Source of the DNA: an uncultured Pelagibacteraceae bacterium
GTDB taxonomy: Bacteria > Pseudomonadota > Alphaproteobacteria > Pelagibacterales > Pelagibacteraceae
NCBI GenBank assembly: GCA_902633185.1
Contig: CACPFN010000001.1
Coordinates: 62,001 to 126,000 of the forward strand
Length of the DNA: 64,000 bases
Direction: 5' to 3'
A program made the translations under genes and the position numbers. The notes under the pieces were generated by a model, which saw only the letters and a program-made list of their open reading frames with translations, did not search any database and was not told the DNA's origin. This document shows, one piece after another, positions 10,507-20,037 of the stretch (position 1 is the stretch's first letter; each line of letters opens with the position of its first letter).

Positions 10507-11294
10507 TAATTTTCTTTTTTTGTTAAGTTTGACTTTCCAAGATAACTCTCAATTACTTTTTCATTTTTTTTGACTTCTTCTGATGTTCCTTCAAATAAAA
10601 CTGAACCATCTGCCATTACTATTACTGGATCGCACATTCTGCTTATAAAATCCATATCATGCTCTATCATACAAAAAGTGTAATTTTTTTCTTTATTCAA
10701 TTTTAATATTGCAGTTCCTAGATCTTTTAAAAGTGTTCGATTAACTCCCGCTCCCACTTCATCAAGTAAAACCAATTTTGCATCAACCATCATAGTTCTT
10801 CCTAATTCTAATAATTTTTTTTGACCACCTGAAAGATTTCCTGCCCTTTCATTAGCTAAATGTGTTAAATTAAGAAAATCTACAACCTCGTAGGCTTTTT
10901 CTCTAATAACTTTTTCTTCTTTTTTAACTAGTCCAGGTTTAATAAGCGCATTTAATAAATTTTCTCCGCTTTGATTTGATGGCACCATCATTAAGTTTTC
11001 TAAAACTGTTAAGTTTGAAAATTCATGTGCAATCTGAAAGGTTCTTAATAATCCTCTACCAAACAACTCATGTGATGGTACATCTGTAATATTTTCATCA
11101 TTAAATATTACCTCTCCATCATTAGATTTTAAATTCCCAGCTATTAAATTAAATAATGTTGTTTTTCCTGAACCGTTTGGGCCAATTATTCCAGTGATTG
11201 AACCCGATCTAATATTTAATGAGCAATTTGATACTGCTGCTAGTCCTCCAAATAGTTTTGTAAGATTATTTACCTGTAAGATATTTTCGGACAT
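10506..11294 (-). CDS. livG: Branched-chain amino acid ABC transporter ATPase (LivG-like)
   Basis: Walker A 'GPNGSGKTT', 'LSGGQKKLLELGR', 'LLDEVGAGVN', 'CMIEHDMDFI'. Confidence 0.93.
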   Translation of the reverse strand: MSENILQVNNLTKLFGGLAAVSNCSLNIRSGSITGIIGPNGSGKTTLFNLIAGNLKSNDGEVIFNDENITDVPSHELFGRGLLRTFQIAHEFSNLTVLENLMMVPSNQSGENLLNALIKPGLVKKEEKVIREKAYEVVDFLNLTHLANERAGNLSGGQKKLLELGRTMMVDAKLVLLDEVGAGVNRTLLKDLGTAILKLNKEKNYTFCMIEHDMDFISRMCDPVIVMADGSVLFEGTSEEVKKNEKVIESYLGKSNLTKKEN

Positions 11295-11295
11295 T

Positions 11296-11912
11296 TTACT
11301 TACTTTTTTTTAATCTATTTAAGACGCTATTTGCTGTTTTATTGAGAGATTTATAAAATCCAAGTTTTCTTAATTCTTTAACAGCTTGTTCATTTAAACC
11401 TTTTGGAGTTTGTGAATTTTTAACAAGTACTTTTAAATCTTTATTTGAATTATTTTTTGCATCTTCAGATAAAGCAATAAATAACGAGGTAATATACTTT
11501 TGAGAGTCGCTTCTATTAATTCCCCTTTTTACCAACCATTCACTCAAAGTTTGTAGTAATTCATAAAATGGTGCCATCATTGATGAAGTTGACCAAAAAT
11601 TTAGTGATAGGTTTTCATTTTTGATTTCTACAGATGTGCCAAGCTTATTAAAAAAATTTCTAACTTGTTTATCTGGTGGAAAAATTGGTACTGGTCCTTT
11701 TCTAAGAGAAATTGGAGGCAAAGGAATTGCTCTAATAATCTTAGTTTTAACTTTAATATATTTTTTTAATTCAGTCATTTTTATAGTTGATATAAAACTT
11801 ATTATCGTTTGACCTTTTTTAAATTTTAGCTTTGGAAGAATAATTTTGATCCCAGTATTCCATTGATTACTGATTTTGAGATATGTCCTGTACCAATAAA
11901 TCCAATTTTCAT
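11296..11912 (-). pseudogene. proC-like (pyrroline-5-carboxylate reductase) remnant with internal deletion and frameshift
   Basis: 11912-11826 encodes MKIGFIGTGHISKSVINGILGSKLFFQS* (ProC N-terminal Rossmann motif). A different frame then gives ILPKLKFKKGQTIISFISTIKMTELKKYIKVKTKIIRAIPLPP... and ends ...SQTPKGLNEQAVKELRKLGFYKSLNKTANSVLNRL (ProC C-terminal half). The middle of the NAD-binding domain is missing. Confidence 0.65.
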
Positions 11913-11945
11913 GATAAACTATGTGATTATTATCACTAAAATTAA

Positions 11946-12866
11946 TTAATTAGTAAAAAAAGAACCTCTAATTCTTAGTAATTCTCTTGATAATTTTTTA
12001 TTTTCTACAAATGGTTTTCTACCATGAAGCCAGAAATAGTTGTTTGCAACTACAGAAAAACCTACTGGTAAAGGCATTACTATCTTATTTTGACTTCCCT
12101 CTAAAGAGTCTGATAATTTTTGTAGAAATAATCCCTGTTCCATATTTTTAGGCTCAGGAAATTGGTCAATATAAGAAATTTGTGGTTTTCCATTTTCATC
12201 CTCTGAAAAAACAGGATGTTCTACTTTATAGTCAACATTTTTACTTTTTGGAGAACTCCATAAAAAGTTTTGTTTTCCAACTTTATCATTAGTTAAACTA
12301 TCTAAATGTTCCCAATCATCAAGGTGCAACATTGCAGTTTCTCCACCTTGTACATTTTCTTCCTTCATTTTTAACATTAATAACCAATCAGTTTTTTCTT
12401 TAACATAAGTACCATCAGTATGAAGATCCATATTTGTATATGCTTTTCTAAGATATGAATCGCTATTGTCCTCATGTTTAACATGAAATCTTGCATAATA
12501 TTTTCCAGCCATTGAGTCAAAATTTGGATTACCAAGTAAGTGTGTTACGGCTGTAGATAGTTTAATAAGAAAATTATTATCGATTTTTTTAGATTTATTT
12601 TTAGGTCCTATAATAAAACAACCTGTTTCTCTATCTCTTAATACAGTATTTATAAATTTTCCTAACTTTCCACCAGTTGAATCATCTAAAGATTTTGCAA
12701 TTGTAAATCTAGTAAAAGGTTTATATTCAAGAGCTGTAATATCAAATTTTTTAAAAGGAAATATTAGTTTATCTATAATTTCATCTTCAATTTTAATATT
12801 GATGATTCTTTTGGAATAATCGCTAAATGAAATATCAAACCCTTGAATAGTATCTAAGCTATCCAT
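11946..12866 (-). CDS. CsiD-family Fe(II)/2-oxoglutarate dioxygenase (glutarate 2-hydroxylase-like)
   Basis: 'YYARFHVKHEDNSDSYLRKAYTNMDLHTDGTYVKEKTDWLLMLKM' CsiD-like HxD core; 306 aa. Confidence 0.8.
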   Translation of the reverse strand: MDSLDTIQGFDISFSDYSKRIINIKIEDEIIDKLIFPFKKFDITALEYKPFTRFTIAKSLDDSTGGKLGKFINTVLRDRETGCFIIGPKNKSKKIDNNFLIKLSTAVTHLLGNPNFDSMAGKYYARFHVKHEDNSDSYLRKAYTNMDLHTDGTYVKEKTDWLLMLKMKEENVQGGETAMLHLDDWEHLDSLTNDKVGKQNFLWSSPKSKNVDYKVEHPVFSEDENGKPQISYIDQFPEPKNMEQGLFLQKLSDSLEGSQNKIVMPLPVGFSVVANNYFWLHGRKPFVENKKLSRELLRIRGSFFTN

Positions 12867-12871
12867 TATAA

Positions 12872-13378
12872 TTATTTGTTACAAACTCCAATTGAATTTG
12901 GTCCACATGTTTCACCATTAATCCATGTTGCTCCAATTAAATTTGCCCCATCAAAATTAGCATTGGTCATATTCGATGAAGTAAAGTTAGCTTCCATTAA
13001 ATTTGCATTTTGAAAATTTGCTTCAATTAATGTTGAACCCATAAAATCAACCCTTGTCATATTGGCTCCTGTAAAATTAGCTTTTTCAAAATTTCCACCA
13101 ACTAGAGTTGACTCATATAAGTTAGCTCTAACAAATGTTGACTCTGGAAAAGTTCCAAATGACAAGTTAGAATTCATCATAATACTTTTATCAAAATTTA
13201 CTTGTATAAAACTTGCGAATGATAAGTTTGAGTTAGGTAAATAACTACCTTGCAAATCTTGTCCATCTGAAAATCTACAGTTAGTATAATCAACTCCATC
13301 AGTTAAAGGATCATCACATGCTGCTTGTGAAATACCTGGTATTAAAATTAAGAACAATAGTAAAATAATTTTTTTCAT
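12872..13378 (-). CDS. Secreted pentapeptide-repeat protein
   Basis: Signal peptide; tandem A(N/D)(F/L)xx units: 'ANFTGANMTRVDFMGSTLIEANFQNANLMEANFTSSNMTNANFDGANL'. Confidence 0.85.
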   Translation of the reverse strand: MKKIILLLFLILIPGISQAACDDPLTDGVDYTNCRFSDGQDLQGSYLPNSNLSFASFIQVNFDKSIMMNSNLSFGTFPESTFVRANLYESTLVGGNFEKANFTGANMTRVDFMGSTLIEANFQNANLMEANFTSSNMTNANFDGANLIGATWINGETCGPNSIGVCNK

Positions 13379-13705
13379 TTATATCGTAAAGCTACTTAAT
13401 AAAAACATGATGATAGCAGAGAATAAAGTTGGGTAAACTAAATTATTTCTAGTTAATTTAAAAATTATTATTGCTAAAAGCACAACAATAAATCTGGACA
13501 AGTAATTACTGTCAGAAAGTGAACCAGCTGGAAATATTATCATTCTAGAAATTAAAGCTGCCAATGTCGAATAGGCTAAATAATTAAACCACCTATATAT
13601 TTTAGTATTTTCATCTATTATTTCAGAAGTAAAAGCTCCTAAAAACCTCGAGATATAAGTTGCTAAAGATGTAATAACTATTATTAAAACAATATTAGCT
13701 GACAT
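13379..13705 (-). CDS. azlD: AzlD-family branched-chain amino acid exporter subunit
   Basis: 108-aa membrane protein directly downstream of azlC, with a 'TYISRFLGAF' motif. Confidence 0.8.
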   Translation of the reverse strand: MSANIVLIIVITSLATYISRFLGAFTSEIIDENTKIYRWFNYLAYSTLAALISRMIIFPAGSLSDSNYLSRFIVVLLAIIIFKLTRNNLVYPTLFSAIIMFLLSSFTI

Positions 13706-14399
13706 TTTTCTCTCCTATTACAAAAGCAACAGTTCCAGCTACAAATCCACCAATCAAAACACACCAATCAGGACTAATAAGATAAAATAAGGGTCCTAAG
13801 ATAGCTCCTAAAATTATTGAAACATTTAACTGTATAGACTTCATCACCCCTATCATTGTACAAGTAAAATAAATTGGATTAATAATAGCTAGTCCAATCA
13901 TCATTTCTCTATTTAAGAAATCAGCAGAATAATAACCTAAAATAGTTGAAAAAATTGCTATCAACCAAGTTGCAGTTCCAATTCCTATCCAAAAATCGAC
14001 TCTATATTTTTTTTCAATTTCTTTATAATTATTTTTTAGAATTAACCACGAAGATACTGCAACAAAATGACATGAAAGATAGTACTTCCATCTCGGTTGG
14101 CTTTGATGTTTTAATAATGGCATTAAAGATACAGTCATCGGATACAATCTTGCATTCACTAACCAAACTGCAAAAAATAAATTAAGTAATGAAACTCCAA
14201 TCAAAATCGATTCTGCCATCACAAGTGATCCAGGTAAAGCATAAGTTAAAAAAGTAGAAAAAATACTTTCTTGAATTGTAAAGCCTAAATTTTTTAGTAG
14301 CGCACCTATTGCTAAAAAACTTAAACCAAGAGCAATTGCAGGGCTATCGAATTCTTTTGCACAAAGAATTCCTTTAAAAAAATATTTTGAATTAATCAT
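13695..14399 (-). CDS. azlC: AzlC-family branched-chain amino acid exporter
   Basis: 'LALPGSL'-type motif 'YALPGSLVMAES' and 'VNARLYPMTVSLMPLL'. Confidence 0.85.
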   Translation of the reverse strand: MINSKYFFKGILCAKEFDSPAIALGLSFLAIGALLKNLGFTIQESIFSTFLTYALPGSLVMAESILIGVSLLNLFFAVWLVNARLYPMTVSLMPLLKHQSQPRWKYYLSCHFVAVSSWLILKNNYKEIEKKYRVDFWIGIGTATWLIAIFSTILGYYSADFLNREMMIGLAIINPIYFTCTMIGVMKSIQLNVSIILGAILGPLFYLISPDWCVLIGGFVAGTVAFVIGEKNVS

Positions 14400-15181
14400 C
14401 CGCCTAAGAATAGACGTCCAACATCATCATTTTTAAGTAAATCATCACCTCTTCCAGCTATTGCCGTTTGTCCAGATACTAATACATATCCAATATCAGA
14501 AAACTCTAAACCTTTTTTGGCATTTTGCTCAACTAGAATAATTGTTTTCTTTTCATTTTTTTGTAAGTCTCCCAAAATTTCAAATACCATATCAATATAT
14601 CTTGGCTCCAATCCAATAGAAGGTTCATCAACCAGAAGAACAGAAGGCTTCATTACTAAAGCTCTAGATATTTCTAATAATCTTCTTTCTCCACCTGATA
14701 ATACTTTTGCCGGTTGATTTCTTCTATTCCTTAATCTTTCGTATTTATCTAAAATCTTTTCTGCTTCTTGATATGACTCTTCGGTTTTATCTTTGATAAA
14801 ACCTCCCATTAACAAATTTTCCTCGACAGTCATATCTGGAAAAACTGAATTATCTTGCAGAATATAAGCTATACCAACTGACTTTAATTTTTCAGCTGGA
14901 GTTAAATTTGTTATTTCTTTTCCATCAATTTCTATTTTACCAGAAAAAATATTTGTAAATCCATATATTGAGTGTAGTATTGTTGATTTACCTGCTCCAT
15001 TAGGACCAATTAAACATAATGATTGTGCTTTGCTTACAAATAAATCAAAATTATGTAAAATTTCCATTTTACCATATCCAGCATTCAAATTTTTTATTGT
15101 TAAATGAGTATCTTCAGAAGATAAGTTTTTAAGATCTTCTGCACCAGGTGCTTTACCTAAAACTTCATATTGATTAGACAT
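14396..15181 (-). CDS. livF: Second Liv-type ABC ATPase (LivF-like)
   Basis: Walker A 'GPNGAGKST', 'LSGGERRLLEISRAL', 'LLVDEPSIGLEP'. Confidence 0.92.
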   Translation of the reverse strand: MSNQYEVLGKAPGAEDLKNLSSEDTHLTIKNLNAGYGKMEILHNFDLFVSKAQSLCLIGPNGAGKSTILHSIYGFTNIFSGKIEIDGKEITNLTPAEKLKSVGIAYILQDNSVFPDMTVEENLLMGGFIKDKTEESYQEAEKILDKYERLRNRRNQPAKVLSGGERRLLEISRALVMKPSVLLVDEPSIGLEPRYIDMVFEILGDLQKNEKKTIILVEQNAKKGLEFSDIGYVLVSGQTAIAGRGDDLLKNDDVGRLFLGG

Positions 15182-15921
15182 TATTGAGCCCCCAAATACG
15201 CATCTACTACTCTTTTGTCATTTTTAATTTCATTTGGAGTGCCATTTGCAAGCATTTTGCCATGAGCAAGGCAAAATATATCTTCAGCTAATTGCATTAT
15301 TACTCTCATATTGTGTTCAATAACAAGCAATGTAATCCCAAAATCTTGATTAACTTTGATCAATCTATCAATAATTCCATTAATTAAAGTAGGATTTATT
15401 CCTGCTGTTGGCTCATCTAATAGTAACATCTCTGGTTCATTCATCAATGCCATTGCAAGTTCTAATAATTTTTGTTGGCCAAAAGATAAGTCTCCTGCCC
15501 TTAGTTTTCTTTTTTGATACAATCCAACAAAATTAAGCAAGTTTTCTGCTTTTTCTGTAAGCTCTTTAGGGATTTTTGAGAATATTTTAAATAAACTCTC
15601 ATCACTACCTTTGTGACTAATAAGCATGTTATCTACACAATTTAATTTTCCATATATCCTGGTTTGTTGAAATGTTCTTAATAAACCAAGCTTAGCTATT
15701 ACAGGGACAGGTAACTCTGATACTTCTTTTCCGTTAAACTTAATTGAACCTTTGTCTATTGGATAAGTACCAACTATCGAATTAAACAATGTCGTTTTTC
15801 CAGATCCATTTGGGCCTATAAGACCAACTATTTTTCCTTTTTCAACAGACATTGAAATGTCAACATTAGCTTTAACACCACCAAATGATTTACTTACATT
15901 GTTGACTTCTAAAATACTCAT
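15181..15921 (-). CDS. livG: Second Liv-type ABC ATPase (LivG-like)
   Basis: Walker A 'GPNGSGKTT', 'LSFGQQKLLELAMAL', 'LLLDEPTAGINP'. Confidence 0.92.
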   Translation of the reverse strand: MSILEVNNVSKSFGGVKANVDISMSVEKGKIVGLIGPNGSGKTTLFNSIVGTYPIDKGSIKFNGKEVSELPVPVIAKLGLLRTFQQTRIYGKLNCVDNMLISHKGSDESLFKIFSKIPKELTEKAENLLNFVGLYQKRKLRAGDLSFGQQKLLELAMALMNEPEMLLLDEPTAGINPTLINGIIDRLIKVNQDFGITLLVIEHNMRVIMQLAEDIFCLAHGKMLANGTPNEIKNDKRVVDAYLGAQ

Positions 15922-16970
15922 TTTAATTCTACCTGTGCTTTTCGATCAGCTTCATCAACAACTTCACCAAATCTTTCTGGATATTTTTCTCTCAACCATC
16001 CCATTAATCCCTCTGGGAAATAAATTACTATAACTACAATTAAAACTCCTAATGCAACATACTGCCAACCAAGAAAGAATGTCCAAAAACCCTCTTTAAA
16101 AAAGTGAAATAAAGTTGCGCCTATAATTGGGCCCCATAAAGTCCCCTTACCTCCAAGGATTGCCATCAAAACCATGAATACTCCCATTTCTCTTCCATCG
16201 AATGCAACATCAGTTGAGTCGATATAACCAACTAGACCACCCATTATTCCACCTGCAAGACCACAAAAGAAAGCTGAAATCATCCATCCAGTTATTTTGT
16301 ATTTCATAGTCTCAATTCCCATTGCTTCAGCTTTGTCTTCATTATCTCTGATTGCATTAAGAATTAATCTAAACCTCGTTGTATAAATTGCTCTTACAGC
16401 AATAAATGTTAGTACAAGTGCTCCAAAACTTAAAAAATAAAAAAATTCACCTCTTGCCTCAAGACCTCCTATGTTTGGAAAAGGAGGAGTGGTAAAGCCC
16501 TGTCCAGCTCCAATAATTTCAATACCTCCAGAAATTTCTCCTGCTGCAACTCCTAAACCTAATGTACAAATTGCAAAGTAATGACCTCTTAGTCCTAAAA
16601 TTGCATAACCAATTAATCCTGCAACTATTGTAGGGACTACTGCAGCAACTACAAGACCAACTGCCATACCTTGGAAAAATTGTGAAGGTGTATGAACAAA
16701 AGTTTTTTCACCACCACTTTCAGTCCACTCAGCCAATGGAAAAAACATACCAACTTGAACGGATGCGCAAAGATACATTCCCAACCCGTAAAAGAGAATA
16801 TTTCCAAATGTATTGTAGCCCATTTCTCCACCTTGGATATTCCAAGTAGTTGCAAGGACAATTAATACACACAGAATTGATAATTGAACTTTAAAAGCTG
16901 GAAAAATAAATGGTGCAACTAAACCAAATACCAAAATTCCTATATACAAAATCCAACTATTTTTGCTCAT
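15918..16970 (-). CDS. livM: Second Liv-type ABC permease (LivM-like)
   Basis: 'RDNEDKAEAMGIETMKYKITGWMISAFFCGLAGGIMG' motif. Confidence 0.9.
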   Translation of the reverse strand: MSKNSWILYIGILVFGLVAPFIFPAFKVQLSILCVLIVLATTWNIQGGEMGYNTFGNILFYGLGMYLCASVQVGMFFPLAEWTESGGEKTFVHTPSQFFQGMAVGLVVAAVVPTIVAGLIGYAILGLRGHYFAICTLGLGVAAGEISGGIEIIGAGQGFTTPPFPNIGGLEARGEFFYFLSFGALVLTFIAVRAIYTTRFRLILNAIRDNEDKAEAMGIETMKYKITGWMISAFFCGLAGGIMGGLVGYIDSTDVAFDGREMGVFMVLMAILGGKGTLWGPIIGATLFHFFKEGFWTFFLGWQYVALGVLIVVIVIYFPEGLMGWLREKYPERFGEVVDEADRKAQVELK

Positions 16971-17139
16971 ATAAACTCTCTATTTTATCTCTAAAATTTT
17001 TATCAACTGTAAAATAATGTCCATTTTCTTCATGAAGACTAGATCCTGTTGAATGATATTCATCTAAATGTTTTTTAAATTTCTCAATATCTATTTCTAT
17101 CAGTTTGCCATTATCGTCTTTAATTTTAACTTTTCTCAC
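16957..17139 (-). CDS. Small (60 aa) charged protein of unknown function inside the Liv operon
   Basis: Overlaps the preceding livH stop by 4 nt and the following livM start by 14 nt; soluble charged sequence MRKVKIKDDNGKLIEIDIEKFKKHLDEYHS.... Confidence 0.7.
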   Translation of the reverse strand: MRKVKIKDDNGKLIEIDIEKFKKHLDEYHSTGSSLHEENGHYFTVDKNFRDKIESLYEQK

Positions 17140-18029
17140 TTCAAGTACTCTCTTTTTCTTGAAAGCTTAAATCTTCTGTAAACTAAAATTAAAACTAATA
17201 ATAAAAATACTGAACCAATTCTAAATTCTGTACCAAGAATATAGTCAGCAAATTCCTCGAATATTCCTAATCCCATACCGGACATAGCTACTCCAGGTAA
17301 ATTTCCTAATCCTGCAACAATCACAATCATAAATGATCTTATGGTGTAAGGTAATCCCATGTAAGGGTGGATCGTAAATGTTATTGAAATTAAAGCGCCA
17401 GCCACTCCGCATAATGCAGCATTTATACCAAATGTTGCTGCATAAACTTTTTCAGTATCAACACCTAAAATCTTTGCTGCTCTTGCATTTTGAGCTGTTG
17501 CTCTTATTGCACGACCTAATTTTGATCTTTTCATATAAACCACTAAACAGATTGCAAAAAGAATACTTATAAAAGCAGAAAATATTTTAGAGTTCGGCAG
17601 AACAACATTATTATCAAATAACATAGTTGTACCATACCCTGAATTAGCCAATACAACATCTGCTCCAAATGCAAAGTTCATTAACTGCATGAAAAGAATA
17701 CTAATTCCAAAAGTTGCTAATATTGAAATAAACAAATCTCTATCTACAACTTTATTTATAACTAATTTGTAAATTGCAATTCCAACAAAATACATAATAA
17801 TAGGAGAGACAATTACTCCCCAAGCCGGATGAATTCCATATAGATACATAAAATACGCAATGTATCCTCCTAAGATAACAAGGTCTCCCTGTGCAATGTT
17901 TATTATATTCATAACACCCCACTGGAGTGCCATTCCATATGCAATTAATGCGAATAATATTCCAAGCAAAAGACCATCAAGACATGCTTGAATGGTTATC
18001 ATTGGATATTGGAAGACTAAAAAATCCAT
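17136..18029 (-). CDS. livH: Second Liv-type ABC permease (LivH-like)
   Basis: 'MNIINIAQGDLVILGGYIAYF' and 'GLGNLPGVAMSGMGLGIFEEFADY'. Confidence 0.9.
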   Translation of the reverse strand: MDFLVFQYPMITIQACLDGLLLGILFALIAYGMALQWGVMNIINIAQGDLVILGGYIAYFMYLYGIHPAWGVIVSPIIMYFVGIAIYKLVINKVVDRDLFISILATFGISILFMQLMNFAFGADVVLANSGYGTTMLFDNNVVLPNSKIFSAFISILFAICLVVYMKRSKLGRAIRATAQNARAAKILGVDTEKVYAATFGINAALCGVAGALISITFTIHPYMGLPYTIRSFMIVIVAGLGNLPGVAMSGMGLGIFEEFADYILGTEFRIGSVFLLLVLILVYRRFKLSRKREYLK

Positions 18030-18054
18030 AATTAATTTTGATTTCTATAAAAAA

Positions 18055-18078
18055 AAGCCCCCTATTTCTAGGGGGCTT
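18055..18078 (-). terminator. Intercistronic Rho-independent terminator/attenuator
   Basis: On the minus strand AAGCCCCCTA-GAAA-TAGGGGGCTT followed by a T run, between the substrate-binding-protein gene and livH. Confidence 0.85.
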
Positions 18079-18090
18079 AAATGGTTTATT

Positions 18091-19329
18091 TTATCTTTCA
18101 GACCACTTTGGTACTGGGTGTATTAACTCAGCTGAAGCCCATTTTAATGGAGCAACGACTTTATTTTCACACTTACCAGCATCATCACACATTACTTGGA
18201 AAAGTACCATTGGTTTGTCAACATTTTGACCACCAGGTGCAAATTTAATATTTCCATAGAATGTTTGCATGTTAGTTGCAGCAAGAGCATCTCTTACTTT
18301 TTTCTGATCAAAAGTATTTGCTCTTTCAAAAGCATCTTTAAATACTAACAATGCAGCTGAAGACTCTGCAGATTGATATGGTGGATCATAGCCAAATTCT
18401 TTTTCAAAATCTGCAGCATATGTCATACCATCTTTAAAGAAATCATCTTTGTAAGTTAATGTTTTATGCCATTGTGAAGCACATAATGCATATTGTGAGT
18501 TTTTACCATGTTGCTTTGATAATTTTGCAGCATCACAGTGTGTCATTGCCAACATTGGAACATCAACTTTCATTTCTGAAATTTGTCTTATAGCTGTTAA
18601 AGCTCCTTTTGTATGACCTGAAACAACCAATACATCTGGCTTCATTTGTTTTACTTTAACTAATGTAGCAGCCATATCATTAAGCTCTTTTGGAAGTTTA
18701 TCATCGATTATAATTTCAGATCCAGTTTCTTTAGCAGCATCTAAAATACCTAATCTTACGTCTTGTGAGAATGCATCTTGCTCAAAAGCTTGTGCAATTC
18801 TTACACCTTTACCACCATTTAACTCAACAGCTGTTCTTATTGCTACATCAAGATATAAGTTTGCTGGTGCTAATACTGCAAATAGATATTTGTAACCTTT
18901 TGTAAACAAAGATCTAGAAGCACCGTTAGCCTCAACCATTGGTACACCATATTTTTCAGTTACTGGTGCAATCGCTTTCGTCAAACCTGAACTGTATGGC
19001 CCAAGCATGAACTCTACTTTATCTTGTGAGATTAATCTTTCTGCAAGCTGAGCTGCTCTTTTTGGGTTTGACTCATCATCATAATAAATAATATCAAACT
19101 TATAAGTTTTCCCTCCAACTTTTACTCCACCCATGCTGTTAATTCTATCAACAGCCATGTTATAGCCGTTTTGAGTATGAACACCATTAGATGAATACTT
19201 ACCAGTTAAAGAGATTGCAGCACCTAAAATAATCTTATCTCCAACAACTTTTGCAAATGATACAACTGAAGTTGAAAACAATAATGCTATTGCAGAAACA
19301 AATGTAATTAAAATGTTTTTTATTTTCAT
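18091..19329 (-). CDS. Amino acid/amide-type ABC transporter substrate-binding protein
   Basis: Signal peptide; 'IILGAAISLTGKYSSNG...YNMAVDRINSMGGV' Peripla_BP_6 pattern; first gene of the second Liv array. Confidence 0.9.
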   Translation of the reverse strand: MKIKNILITFVSAIALLFSTSVVSFAKVVGDKIILGAAISLTGKYSSNGVHTQNGYNMAVDRINSMGGVKVGGKTYKFDIIYYDDESNPKRAAQLAERLISQDKVEFMLGPYSSGLTKAIAPVTEKYGVPMVEANGASRSLFTKGYKYLFAVLAPANLYLDVAIRTAVELNGGKGVRIAQAFEQDAFSQDVRLGILDAAKETGSEIIIDDKLPKELNDMAATLVKVKQMKPDVLVVSGHTKGALTAIRQISEMKVDVPMLAMTHCDAAKLSKQHGKNSQYALCASQWHKTLTYKDDFFKDGMTYAADFEKEFGYDPPYQSAESSAALLVFKDAFERANTFDQKKVRDALAATNMQTFYGNIKFAPGGQNVDKPMVLFQVMCDDAGKCENKVVAPLKWASAELIHPVPKWSER

Positions 19330-19416
19330 TTATTCCCCTTTAATTATTAATTAATAAAGTATAAACTAATAACAAAATTTATTTAATTGCAAGTGGGAGT
19401 AGTAACGCAATACACC

Positions 19417-20031
19417 TTAGTATTGTTGAGTAAATGCAATAATTATAGCTATCAAAATTATCACACAAGCTGAAATTGTATTTATAATTTTAGGATTAGC
19501 TTTGATCCAAACAATTAATTTATTAGCTAAGATTGCATAACCAACTAAAGACATAAAATCTAATAGTACATAAGTTGTAATTAAAATAATAAACTGAATA
19601 ATATAATTAGAATTAAAATCAATAAATTGTGGAAATATAAATGGAAAAAACATCCATGCTTTAGGACTTGTTCCTGCTACTAAAAATCCATCTTTGTAAA
19701 ACGAAAAAAAATTTTTATCGGAAATATCTTTTGTATTTATCTCTTTAGGTCTCGATTTATATATATCATAAGCGAGATATGTTAAATAGGCGATACCTAA
19801 CCATTTTAAAGTATTTAATATTGTTGGATTGTCAGACAAAAAAGAACCAATAACAAAAATTACTAAAGTTGCCTGAATAATGTTTGCAGTTACATCTCCT
19901 AATGCAGTCCAAACACATTTTTGAACGCCGTAGTTCATAGAATAAGAAATAATTACAATTCTAGGTGTTCCAGGAGTTATGAACATAAAAATGATTATCT
20001 GTAAAAAAAGGATATAATCTAAGGGAAGCAT
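19417..20031 (-). CDS. LysE/RhtB-family amino acid exporter
   Basis: 'ITPGTPRIVIISYSMNYGVQKCVWTALGDVTANI' LysE N-terminal motif. Confidence 0.85.
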   Translation of the reverse strand: MLPLDYILFLQIIIFMFITPGTPRIVIISYSMNYGVQKCVWTALGDVTANIIQATLVIFVIGSFLSDNPTILNTLKWLGIAYLTYLAYDIYKSRPKEINTKDISDKNFFSFYKDGFLVAGTSPKAWMFFPFIFPQFIDFNSNYIIQFIILITTYVLLDFMSLVGYAILANKLIVWIKANPKIINTISACVIILIAIIIAFTQQY

Positions 20032-20037
20032 TTCAAG

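Noticed and set aside
13062-13244. Plus-strand 60-aa ORF
   Set aside because: Antisense of the pentapeptide repeat gene; its apparent repeats only mirror that gene.
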